A DNA stretch of 32,046 bases from Flavobacteriales bacterium (GTDB taxonomy: Bacteria > Bacteroidota > Bacteroidia > Flavobacteriales_E > Vicingaceae). Location: NCBI GenBank assembly GCA_029262875.1, contig JAJCYO010000077.1, positions 1 to 32,046 on the forward strand, given 5' to 3'. The notes under the pieces were generated by a model. That model was not told where the DNA came from. It saw only the letters and a program-made list of their open reading frames with translations, and ran no database searches. The translations under genes were made by a program, and so were the position numbers. Below are positions 1-7,240 of the stretch, piece after piece (position 1 is the first letter of the stretch; every line of letters starts with the position of its first letter).

Positions 1-191
1 GCTTGAGGACAATAACCACAGTCTTCTGGACAACCACCGGTCTTAATAGATATTAATTTACTCACCTGAATTTTTAATGGATCATGATGTTCTCTATGTA
101 CTTTAGAAGCATCATAAATTAATTCCATTAATGGTCTATTATAGATTTCAAGAATCTCTTCTTTTGTCCAGCTGTGATTTGTTTCAGTCAT
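1..191 (-). CDS. bioB: Biotin synthase, N-terminal part (gene runs off the window)
   Basis: Only the first 63 codons are present; the gene continues beyond base 1. BioB is the radical SAM enzyme that inserts sulfur into dethiobiotin in the last step of biotin synthesis. The visible part has the family's N-terminal helix region and the radical SAM cluster motif CPEDCGYC, with Cys54, Cys58 and Cys61 spaced CxxxCxxC, in the typical context [14 protein letters not shown]. The ATG at 191 is the natural start because the family normally begins about 50 residues before this motif. A CAAAAATA at 209-216 reads TATTTTTG on the minus strand and matches the Bacteroidota -7 element, but I see no good -33 element. 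The next gene diverges from it. Identification is firm from the motif; the rest of the gene cannot be judged. Confidence 0.93.
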   Translation of the reverse strand, partial: MTETNHSWTKEEILEIYNRPLMELIYDASKVHREHHDPLKIQVSKLISIKTGGCPEDCGYCPQ

Positions 192-310
192 AGTAGAATT
201 TTGAAAAACAAAAATAAGGTAAATCTGAATCATAAATGTTGAAATCTGAAGTGAAGTTGGAATAATCCTAATTTGATTACTTTTATATTGGCTATAATCG
301 ACAATTCACA

Positions 311-862
311 TTGACCTTTTTAAAAAAAACATATTTGGGAATCTTATTTATGACAAATAAAAAAGGGTTCTTTTTTGTAATACTGTTTATCGTGTTTCAA
401 GCTTTTTTCACTTACAAAGGTGTTCAAACAGTACCTTTTTTCAATTATGGAATGTTTTCTGAGCCGTACCCTGCGGATAAAGTTTCTGAAAAATACATCA
501 TAAAATTAGATGGAGAAGTTCTTGATATTGAAAATTCCGGCAACATCTTCCCATATATGCTCTATGAAAACCTGAGGATTTATAAAAAATTAGTAGATCC
601 AAACTATGACGATGTTGTATTAAAAGCAATTCATCGGAGATTTGAAAAACGAGTCAGTCAAGCTACCTTAGACCAATTGGTAAAAAAAATATGGAACGAT
701 GAACAAAGTATAAAAAAGTTTCCGGAATGGTTATGTCAGTTTATAGCAAAAAGAACAGAAAGGAAATTTGAAACCTTAGAGTTTGATGTGGAGTATTACA
801 CATATGCTGACAAAAAGTACAATTTAATAGGCACTGAATCAATTATGAAACATGAGCATTAG
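311..862 (+). CDS. Unknown membrane-anchored protein, paired with next gene
   Basis: I do not recognise this 183-residue protein. It has one N-terminal hydrophobic segment (about residues 19-36) and then a hydrophilic, Lys/Glu-rich domain with a short motif PFFNYGMFSEP just after the membrane segment, so it is probably a single-pass inner membrane protein with its bulk outside. The start is uncertain: ATG at 311 gives the full length, while ATG at 350 (MTNKKGFFF) begins closer to the hydrophobic segment and is equally plausible. Its 3' end overlaps the next membrane gene by 11 bases, and that gene abuts trmD, so the three are probably co-transcribed. The overlap suggests that the first two products are made together and may form a complex (inference). 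Confidence 0.7.
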   Translation: MTFLKKTYLGILFMTNKKGFFFVILFIVFQAFFTYKGVQTVPFFNYGMFSEPYPADKVSEKYIIKLDGEVLDIENSGNIFPYMLYENLRIYKKLVDPNYDDVVLKAIHRRFEKRVSQATLDQLVKKIWNDEQSIKKFPEWLCQFIAKRTERKFETLEFDVEYYTYADKKYNLIGTESIMKHEH

Positions 863-1691
863 CCCTATTAACGACATAAAAAAAATACGTTATTTGTATT
901 ATGGCTTCGTTTTGATAGTACTGGTTCGATTTTACGATCTCAATTTATTATTGCATCAATTTGAAAGTCCAGTATTAAATTTTCCTGATGCTGACAATAC
1001 ATTCTGGTTTATTCTTTATACTGGAATTCCTCAATTCTTAGTTAAAAACTTCACCATTTCTTTGCTTTTCGATTTATCACTTTTTATTGTCCCCGTATTA
1101 TGTCTTATTTTTAATAGAACCCGAATTTTCCCCGTTCTTTTTTCAATTATTTTCTTTCTTTATTTCATTACCGTAAGTAATTTTCAAGCTCATCATGCCC
1201 ATAATTTGAATGGAATTTTAATGTTGTCGATATTGTTTTATTGTACGCCAAAAACATTTGCATCGGTCCTTTATTTTTTCAGGTATTACGTTTTATTTGT
1301 TATGGTTTCTGCAGCACTATGGAAAATTTTTAGGGGAAGCGTTTTTCACTTGGACCATATGTCAAACACTTTTTTATTACAACATTTATATGTTTTAACA
1401 GATCATCCTTCATCAACCTACAGTACAGTTATCAAATACTTAATGGATCACCCCATCTTATCACATCTTATATTCATAATGGGAACTTTGTTGGAGTTTG
1501 TATTTTTAATAGGATTTTTTACAAAAAAATATGATAAACTATTAATAATTTTGTTTTGTTGTTTTTTCATTGGTGATTATGCTATTAATCAGCTTCCTTT
1601 TTTTGAATTTTACATCTTTTTAATCCCATTATTACATTGGAAAGAAATAAATGAATTTTATAATGCTAATAACAAATTATTAATTGCATAA
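852..1691 (+). CDS. Unknown multi-pass membrane protein (possibly HTTM-like)
   Basis: A 279-residue, very hydrophobic protein with about seven or eight membrane segments spread over its whole length and short loops. Aromatic residues and His are frequent in the loops (for example SNFQAHHAHNLNG and GSVFHLDHMSN). The general look, with an ALWK segment followed by a loop and a C-terminal helix pair, recalls the HTTM/vitamin K carboxylase-like membrane domain found in Bacteroidota, but this is a weak resemblance and I would not assign a function. It starts 11 bases inside the preceding gene and its TAA is directly followed by the trmD ATG, so it is likely translationally coupled on both sides. 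Housing two envelope proteins in the trmD operon is unusual. Confidence 0.75.
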   Translation: MSISPINDIKKIRYLYYGFVLIVLVRFYDLNLLLHQFESPVLNFPDADNTFWFILYTGIPQFLVKNFTISLLFDLSLFIVPVLCLIFNRTRIFPVLFSIIFFLYFITVSNFQAHHAHNLNGILMLSILFYCTPKTFASVLYFFRYYVLFVMVSAALWKIFRGSVFHLDHMSNTFLLQHLYVLTDHPSSTYSTVIKYLMDHPILSHLIFIMGTLLEFVFLIGFFTKKYDKLLIILFCCFFIGDYAINQLPFFEFYIFLIPLLHWKEINEFYNANNKLLIA

Positions 1692-2372
1692 ATGATGAGA
1701 ATTGACATTATAACTGTGTTGCCCGGTTTATTAGAAAGCCCTTTAAACACCTCTATTTTAAAAAGGGCTCAAGACAAGGGTCTTGTTGAAATCAAAACAC
1801 ATAATTTACGAGATTATTCTACGAACAAGCAAAAAAGTATTGATGATTATGCTTTTGGTGGTGGAGCAGGAATGGTCATGCAAATTGAACCTATTGCTTC
1901 CTGTATAGAAAAACTTCAATCGGAAAGAACCTACGATGAAATCATATACATGACTCCAGATGGAGAACAGATGAAACAAGGTATGATCAATACGCTTTCT
2001 TTAAAAGATAACATTATCATACTCGCTGGTCATTACAAAGGTGTTGATGAGCGAATTAGAGAATTATTTATCACTAAAGAAATCTCAATTGGTGATTTTG
2101 TTTTGACTGGTGGAGAGTTACCAGCTGCCATTCTAAGTGATGCTATTATTCGGTTAATTCCTGGTGTTATTAATGATGAGACTTCGGCATTGACAGATTC
2201 TTTCCAAGACGGATTGTTAGCTCCTCCTGTTTACACAAGACCCGAAGATTACAAAGGATTAAAAGTACCTGAGATCCTTTTAGGAGGAAATCACAAAGAG
2301 ATTGAAAAATGGCGTGAAGAAAAAGCCTTAGAACGTACAAAGGAAAGAAGGCCTGATTTGTTAGACGATTAA
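1692..2372 (+). CDS. trmD: tRNA (guanine37-N1)-methyltransferase
   Basis: TrmD uses S-adenosylmethionine to methylate G37 next to the anticodon of tRNAs reading CNN codons, which prevents +1 frameshifting. The 226-residue length is normal for the family. Landmarks in order are the N-terminal [21 protein letters not shown], the SPOUT trefoil-knot segments [10 protein letters not shown] and [13 protein letters not shown], then DSFQDG and the C-terminal [13 protein letters not shown] and GGNHKEI. All SAM- and tRNA-binding motifs seem intact. The gene begins at the base after the previous stop. In many bacteria trmD sits with rpsP, rimM and rplS, and none of these is here; instead it follows two unknown membrane genes. 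Its TAA overlaps the stop of the opposing gene in a shared TTAA. Confidence 0.97.
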   Translation: MMRIDIITVLPGLLESPLNTSILKRAQDKGLVEIKTHNLRDYSTNKQKSIDDYAFGGGAGMVMQIEPIASCIEKLQSERTYDEIIYMTPDGEQMKQGMINTLSLKDNIIILAGHYKGVDERIRELFITKEISIGDFVLTGGELPAAILSDAIIRLIPGVINDETSALTDSFQDGLLAPPVYTRPEDYKGLKVPEILLGGNHKEIEKWREEKALERTKERRPDLLDD

Positions 2373-2578
2373 GCAGCTTCCTCTACTTCGTCACTTTTGC
2401 ATTTTTCAGCAGGAAGAGCACCACAAAACCCACACGGCTTTCCATCTTCTTCATCAAAAATACGGCTAGCACTTGCACAAGTCTTATCAAACTTTCCACC
2501 TTTTTTAAAAATGATCTTGACTGCCATTCCAAAAACACCAATGGCCAATAACCCTGTTATTAAAAGAAATAATTTCAT
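2369..2578 (-). CDS. Small Cys-rich membrane protein, NqrM-like layout
   Basis: A 69-residue protein with one N-terminal membrane helix (about residues 3-22) followed by a short basic stretch and four cysteines: TCAS, then CGFC, then a final KC. Similar proteins in flavobacteria are usually annotated only as 'membrane or secreted protein'. The layout of one helix plus a small Cys cluster recalls NqrM (DUF539), a maturation factor for the sodium-pumping NADH:quinone reductase, but the exact Cys spacing differs, so this is a hypothesis. The gene lies 21 bases after the flippase stop and may be co-transcribed, but it also has its own possible promoter whose -7 box ends four bases before the ATG. 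It ends tail to tail with trmD. Confidence 0.8.
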   Translation of the reverse strand: MKLFLLITGLLAIGVFGMAVKIIFKKGGKFDKTCASASRIFDEEDGKPCGFCGALPAEKCKSDEVEEAA

Positions 2579-2582
2579 GGTA

Positions 2583-2613
2583 CAAAGGTAAGACTTAATT
2601 TACTTTTTAAGAC
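2583..2613 (-). promoter_or_regulatory. Possible promoter of the small Cys-rich gene
   Basis: On the minus strand TACCTTTG (2583-2590) matches the Bacteroidota -7 consensus TAnnTTTG exactly. A TTG lies 23 bases upstream, a slightly long spacing. With a start site about five bases after the -7 box, the transcript would begin at or next to the ATG at 2578, that is, leaderless. Confidence 0.35.
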
Positions 2614-4090
2614 CAATAACACCTAAGGTTTTATCGATTAATCCATTAAATTCATTAGACACTTTTAGAAAGTACATTGGAGGGATAAAGATAACTGTTA
2701 TAATAACTGACCTAATAATTAGGTCTACAATAAATGATTCAAAAGGAGGCACAAAATAGACAGCAGCATAAGTTATTGCCCCTATAATTGGTATATAAAT
2801 TGATTTCATCGTAAATGGGAGAATTCCCATCTTTACTTTTATAATGATTAGGCGTATGGTATTTACAATAACAATAGAGATTAAGGTTGCTAAAGCAGCC
2901 CCTTCAATGCCGTATTTTGGAATTAACAAGAAGTTAGTACCTATTAAAAGTAGTATTAACAACACATTAAAATAAAGCATTAATTTGAAAAATTGAGAAA
3001 ACTGAATAATGGTGGCATTGACCCCAGTGGAAACATCATAAAGTTTGGCAATACATATAAACAATAATACGTATTTAGCAACGCCATATTCTTCTGGTAG
3101 AAGTTTAAATATATTGTCAGCATTTAACCATACACCTAAAAATAATAATGAGCCGATTAGCATTAAATTAGTAGATGTCTGTTTATATATTTTATCAATT
3201 TTTTTAGTGTCATTTTCTTTCCATGCCTCTGATATTATTGGAGTAGCTATTCGTATTATCGAACCATAAGGAACCATTATCATTATACCAATGTACATGG
3301 CAATCGAATAATAACCTACATCCGCTAATCCATTGTCAGTTAAAGCTCCAATCATTAAAGAATCTATAGTTCCTGAGACCATTCCAGAACTTGCTCCCAA
3401 CACCACAAAAACAGCAAAAACAGCAATGTTCCGTACCATTTTCTTATCGAACTTCTTAAATTGTGGAAGAATAAATAATTCTTTAAGGTAAGCAACATAA
3501 AGTATTTCTATCAGCAACAGAAGTGCATAGACGTTTACATAATAAAATATAAATTGATCGAAATTTAAATAATCAAAATAGTACATGACAATTAGTGCCA
3601 TCCATAAAACTCTTAGTACTACATTTTGCAAAAAAGTAAAAAGCACTGTTTTATATAGTGATCGCAGATAGGCATCAAAAACATTAAAATAAACTAAGTA
3701 TATGGTTAACAATGCGATGTAATTGTAATAATCTCCGAAAAGCGTAGACGTATCAGCATAATACCCTACAATGTTATCTTTAAAAAGATAGGATACTCCC
3801 ATTAAAATGGCATACCCTATTAATGGGACACTCAAGATAAAAAACAAAAATCCATTGTGTTTTTTTTCCTTATCTCTAAAAAATGGAAAGAATTTTAAAC
3901 TGACGTTTGGCGTGCCAAAAGAACCAAAAGAAGCAATTAAAAGCGAAGCGGCTCCTAATACTCGGGTTAAACCAAATTCATCCGCTGAGAATACATTAGG
4001 AAACAGTAATATAGTATTTACAGCTCCTATTATTATTCCTAAATAAGACGCTATTGAATTATATATACTTTGCTTTGCTACTATTCCCAT
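2600..4090 (-). CDS. Oligosaccharide flippase family protein (MOP/Wzx type)
   Basis: A 496-residue integral membrane protein with roughly 14 hydrophobic segments, typical of the polysaccharide-transporter branch of the MOP superfamily, which flips lipid-linked oligosaccharides across the inner membrane. The N-terminal stretch MGIVAKQSIYNSIASYLG is the usual beginning in Bacteroidota members, so I start at the ATG at 4090. The open frame extends upstream to an ATG at 4186, but the extra 32 residues look unlike this family. The substrate cannot be told from the sequence, and no glycosyltransferase genes lie nearby, so this is an isolated flippase rather than part of a visible O-antigen or capsule cluster. 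The small Cys-rich gene follows 21 bases downstream. Confidence 0.88.
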   Translation of the reverse strand: MGIVAKQSIYNSIASYLGIIIGAVNTILLFPNVFSADEFGLTRVLGAASLLIASFGSFGTPNVSLKFFPFFRDKEKKHNGFLFFILSVPLIGYAILMGVSYLFKDNIVGYYADTSTLFGDYYNYIALLTIYLVYFNVFDAYLRSLYKTVLFTFLQNVVLRVLWMALIVMYYFDYLNFDQFIFYYVNVYALLLLIEILYVAYLKELFILPQFKKFDKKMVRNIAVFAVFVVLGASSGMVSGTIDSLMIGALTDNGLADVGYYSIAMYIGIMIMVPYGSIIRIATPIISEAWKENDTKKIDKIYKQTSTNLMLIGSLLFLGVWLNADNIFKLLPEEYGVAKYVLLFICIAKLYDVSTGVNATIIQFSQFFKLMLYFNVLLILLLIGTNFLLIPKYGIEGAALATLISIVIVNTIRLIIIKVKMGILPFTMKSIYIPIIGAITYAAVYFVPPFESFIVDLIIRSVIITVIFIPPMYFLKVSNEFNGLIDKTLGVIGLKK

Positions 4091-4228
4091 CGCTAATACG
4101 AAACTAACAAAGTTTATGGTAATTTGTTGTTTATGATATCTATCATTTTGTAATAAATTATTATTTTTTAACATTACATATAGCAAGAAATGATTTCTGC
4201 TAAATCTTTTTAATAATTTTGTTTACAT

Positions 4229-4882
4229 ATGAGAAAGATTCTATTCATTTTTTTATTAGGTACTTCCTGCATGAGTTTTGCTCAAAACGACACTGCTGAA
4301 AAAGTAGTGCAAATTACAGGTGCAATTGTGGAAGGGGATAGTTTAAGAACTATGCCATTTGTTCATGTAACTGTTAAAAATACACGTATTGGGACAATAA
4401 GTGATTATTATGGCTTCTTCTCCTTAGTTGCGGAAGAAGGAGATACTATTGAATTCTCTAGTGTTGGGTATCATCGGAATCAATTTATTTTACCTGATTC
4501 ATTAAAAAATAACTCTTTTTCCATTATTCATGTTATGCTAAAGGATACCATCCAACTTAAAGAATTTTCTGTATTTCCATGGCCTACCAGAGAACAATTT
4601 AAATATGCTTTTATGCATGAAGATATTCCTGACAATGGTGCAGAAAGGGCAAAAAAGAACCTAAGTCGACAAGCTTTAATGGCTGCTGCAAGTGGAGTTC
4701 CTATGGATGGAAGTACCACTTACAAATATGAACTTCAAAACAGGTACACTAGATTATACCAAGGAGAAGGTTTTCCTCCGAATCGATTATTAGACCCTAT
4801 TGCTTGGAGCAAGTTTATCAAGGCATGGAAAAATGGAGATTTTAAAAAGAAAGAGAATATTAATTATTTACCGAGCGAATAG
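4229..4882 (+). CDS. Secreted carboxypeptidase-regulatory-like domain protein
   Basis: A 217-residue exported protein. A signal peptide covers about residues 1-18, with a likely cut after SFA. Residues about 28-105 form a CarboxypepD_reg-like beta-sandwich domain, the same fold that begins TonB-dependent SusC-type receptors; its typical end SVGYHR and the following MLKDTIQLKEF are visible. The rest, with FPWPTREQFKYAFMHE, matches a family known in Bacteroidota only as a hypothetical periplasmic or outer-membrane-associated protein. No receptor barrel follows, so it is not a broken TonB receptor. A TAATTTTG (4214-4221) lies seven bases before the ATG and could be a -7 box for a near-leaderless transcript, though I see no -33 element. 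A strong terminator follows the stop. Confidence 0.85.
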   Translation: MRKILFIFLLGTSCMSFAQNDTAEKVVQITGAIVEGDSLRTMPFVHVTVKNTRIGTISDYYGFFSLVAEEGDTIEFSSVGYHRNQFILPDSLKNNSFSIIHVMLKDTIQLKEFSVFPWPTREQFKYAFMHEDIPDNGAERAKKNLSRQALMAAASGVPMDGSTTYKYELQNRYTRLYQGEGFPPNRLLDPIAWSKFIKAWKNGDFKKKENINYLPSE

Positions 4883-4890
4883 TTAAAAAG

Positions 4891-4919
4891 AAAAGCCCCT
4901 CAATCATGAGGGGCTTTTT
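4891..4919 (+). terminator. Rho-independent terminator
   Basis: An 11-12 bp stem built on AGCCCCTCA and TGAGGGGCT with the four-base loop ATCA is followed by a run of Ts. It begins eight bases after the TAG of the secreted protein gene. A-runs on the other side mean it may also stop minus-strand transcripts from the PspC gene. Confidence 0.9.
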
Positions 4920-5064
4920 GCACTAACTAAACAGGTAGGTTGTTTATGGAGGTATTTACTAACTAACTATAAAACTACTTATCTATTGCCTTGCCTTTTA
5001 TGTCTTTTACATTAGTGGTAGCATAAAGTGATAATTGGAAACCACTCATCACATATACTACTGT

Positions 5065-6702
5065 CTATTCTTCTTCAATGATTGGTTCATATAATCTTAT
5101 TGAATCTAATTCTGAGGTGGTAACACCATCAATATCATCACAATCTAAACAGGTTAATCCATCTTCAAGCATCACCCATTTCTCCTCTAACATATCATAA
5201 TCCCATGTATTTGTCACATTTTCTATCCCATAAAGAATTCGTTTTAATGATCTATCCAAGTAAATAGACTTTCCAACTGGTAAATATAATTTCATCCTTA
5301 CCTGTTGCCCTCTAATTTTATTTTCTTTTATCGTTGCTAAAAAATTATTTAAGAAAATTGAGCTATCATTAATGGCATAACCATAAGAAATCATTTTTGC
5401 GTTATTGGTAGCATCTTTTCTTGATTTCCCACTGGAACTCTTAATCACTTTAAGCTCCATACTATCTGTTTTGCTTTTATAGATGTTCAATTTAATGTCA
5501 TTGATATAAATAGAGTCTTCATCTAACGATATAATCGAATATCGGTCTTCTAAAATCCCTTCTCCAGGATTCTCATCCGTATTTGCACTAATGTAAAAAT
5601 CATCTATTTCATCACTAATCACTTCAACATCGTTTACAGATTCATCCTGTGTCAATTCAGTAGCCATTCTTATACCAATCATTCCACACATAGCCACTCC
5701 AATAATCCAAAATATAAACAATCCAAGACCAATGCTATAGTGCGTTTTTATCTTAAACAACAATCTTACTCCAGCATATAATAAGGTAATAATGGGTATT
5801 CCTACAGCTAACATAATTCCAACCATTGCCATGTGGAATTGATTTTCTGAAACAAATATTAGGTTAAAGAAATCACTCGATTCTATAGAGAATATACCAT
5901 CAGAAGTAATTGAAAAAATTGTTTCAGAACCTATCAACATCCCTACTAATCCCACTAACCAAAACGTTCCTACAATAATAAATAGGACTCCAAAAACTTT
6001 CCCTAATACTTTAAAAATTCCATTGAATATCTGTAATAAAAAGCTAAAAAAGCCCTCTAATATAGATTCTGCCTTCTTACCATACTGTTGACCATTTTTT
6101 TTTAAATCATCACTAATTTTAGTCGCTTCATCTTTAAATGTTTTCCCAATGTTATCAATATTCACATCATCTCCTTTCATTTGAAGTTTATCTGAAGCTG
6201 TTTTAGCTTCAGGAATAATTGCCCATAAAATAAAGTAAGTCACAAAACCAAAACTTACTGTAAGTGCAAAACCTAAACGAACCCATATTGGATTAATACC
6301 AAAGTAAGCAGCTATACCCGATGCAACTCCACCAATCATTCGCTCATCTGGATCTCTAAATAGTTTCTTCGCAGTTCTATAAGGTTTTCTTTTCTGATTA
6401 GAAGAGTTCTGTTCTTTTTGTTGTTGTTCCTCTTCATCTTCATCCAAGTATTGCTCAGGTTTCCCCATTATACCCACTACCTCTTCAACATCATTCGAAT
6501 TAATTACCTGATTGTCTGAAGTAATCTTTTCACTAAACAATTCTGCAATTCTTGCCTCAATATCTGTCATTATTTCATCACATCCCTCAGAATTTTTGAA
6601 ATAACTTTTAATCTTATTTAAATATTTTTTTAATTCTTCATAAGCATCAACTTCTATATGAAAAACTATTCCGCTAATATTTACTGTTACTGTTTGATTC
6701 AT
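5065..6702 (-). CDS. PspC domain-containing membrane protein
   Basis: A 545-residue protein in several parts. Residues 1-90 form a small acidic N-terminal domain beginning MNQTVTVNISGIVFHIE, common in Bacteroidota PspC proteins. Residues about 111-170 are the PspC domain, with FRDPDERMIGGVASGIAAYF and a first membrane helix. A linker and three further hydrophobic segments (about 218-260, 285-310 and 318-345) follow, and the last 190 residues form a beta-rich extracytoplasmic domain ending in a CLDCDD motif. PspC in enterobacteria senses envelope stress, but here it is coupled to a PadR regulator rather than to a psp operon, an arrangement common in flavobacteria. The PadR gene ends 24 bases upstream, so the two are very likely one operon. 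Confidence 0.92.
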   Translation of the reverse strand: MNQTVTVNISGIVFHIEVDAYEELKKYLNKIKSYFKNSEGCDEIMTDIEARIAELFSEKITSDNQVINSNDVEEVVGIMGKPEQYLDEDEEEQQQKEQNSSNQKRKPYRTAKKLFRDPDERMIGGVASGIAAYFGINPIWVRLGFALTVSFGFVTYFILWAIIPEAKTASDKLQMKGDDVNIDNIGKTFKDEATKISDDLKKNGQQYGKKAESILEGFFSFLLQIFNGIFKVLGKVFGVLFIIVGTFWLVGLVGMLIGSETIFSITSDGIFSIESSDFFNLIFVSENQFHMAMVGIMLAVGIPIITLLYAGVRLLFKIKTHYSIGLGLFIFWIIGVAMCGMIGIRMATELTQDESVNDVEVISDEIDDFYISANTDENPGEGILEDRYSIISLDEDSIYINDIKLNIYKSKTDSMELKVIKSSSGKSRKDATNNAKMISYGYAINDSSIFLNNFLATIKENKIRGQQVRMKLYLPVGKSIYLDRSLKRILYGIENVTNTWDYDMLEEKWVMLEDGLTCLDCDDIDGVTTSELDSIRLYEPIIEEE

Positions 6703-6726
6703 TATATATAGATTATATTATTCTAA

Positions 6727-7056
6727 TTATTTTGCTTTTCTTGTTAGTTTCACTGCTTTCACCAAATCGTCCCAAGTGGTTTCTAGCTCCTTTAAAAACT
6801 CCTCTCCTATTTTGGTTAATTGATAGTACTTTCTTGGTGGACCAGATTTTGACTCTTCCCATCTGTAAGAAAGTAAACCGGCATTTTTTAGTCTAGTTAA
6901 CAAAGGATAAAGTGTTCCCTCTACCACAATGAGCTTTCCTGCTTTTAGTTTCTCTATTATTTCTGAAGGGTAAGCTTCTCCGCTTTTTAAGATGGATAGA
7001 ATACAATATTCTAATACTCCTTTTCTCATCTGTGCTTTTGTATTTTCTATCTTCAT
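6727..7056 (-). CDS. PadR family transcriptional regulator
   Basis: A 109-residue winged-helix regulator of the PadR family. Visible family features are MRKGVLEYCILSILKSGEAY at the start, then YPSEIIEKL, the recognition-helix region VVEGTLYPLLTRL and the wing GLLSYRWEESKSGPPRKYYQ. PadR proteins bind as dimers to inverted repeats, often in their own promoters. I start at the ATG at 7056 because MKIENTKAQMRKG is the usual N-terminus; the frame extends ten codons further to 7086, but this would run into the promoter. The PspC gene follows 24 bases downstream and is the likely target. An inverted repeat overlapping the promoter upstream is a good candidate operator. Confidence 0.94.
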   Translation of the reverse strand: MKIENTKAQMRKGVLEYCILSILKSGEAYPSEIIEKLKAGKLIVVEGTLYPLLTRLKNAGLLSYRWEESKSGPPRKYYQLTKIGEEFLKELETTWDDLVKAVKLTRKAK

Positions 7057-7079
7057 ACTTGCATTACATATTAAATTAC

Positions 7080-7119
7080 AATACAAAGATATAGGTTTTA
7101 AATTGTATTATGCAATACA
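7080..7119 (-). promoter_or_regulatory. padR-pspC promoter with candidate PadR operator
   Basis: On the minus strand TATCTTTG (7084-7091) matches the -7 consensus, with TTG (7113-7115) 21 bases upstream. The perfect inverted repeat TGTATT-4 nt-AATACA (7104-7119) overlaps the -33 box, and a third AATACA half site (7080-7085) overlaps the -7 box. This is the layout expected for autorepression by PadR. Confidence 0.6.
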
Positions 7120-7167
7120 TAGTACTAAGGTAATTCATAACTGACTGATTCACAGATAGAATAATTT

Positions 7168-7215
7168 TAAATTAAATGTTGATTATTTCTTTTTTACCTA
7201 AGAATTTAGGTTTTT
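7168..7215. repeat. 48-bp direct repeat, distal copy (copy B)
   Basis: This copy differs from 9297-9344 at one base. Read on the minus strand it encodes the same C-terminal peptide KPKFLGKKEIINI and stop as the sanA gene, but it lies after the M48 gene and belongs to no intact gene. It contains the inverted repeat ACCTAAGAATTTAGGT followed by Ts on the plus strand. Confidence 0.9.
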
Positions 7216-7240
7216 ACAAACAAAAATTAGATGGATAATA

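Noticed and set aside
4975-5049. A 24-codon open frame on the minus strand downstream of the PspC gene
   Set aside because: It is too short, has no recognisable motif or promoter, and such frames are expected by chance.
7168-7215. The repeat as a terminator of the M48 gene
   Set aside because: The T-run follows the hairpin only on the plus strand; read from the M48 gene the hairpin is followed by As.
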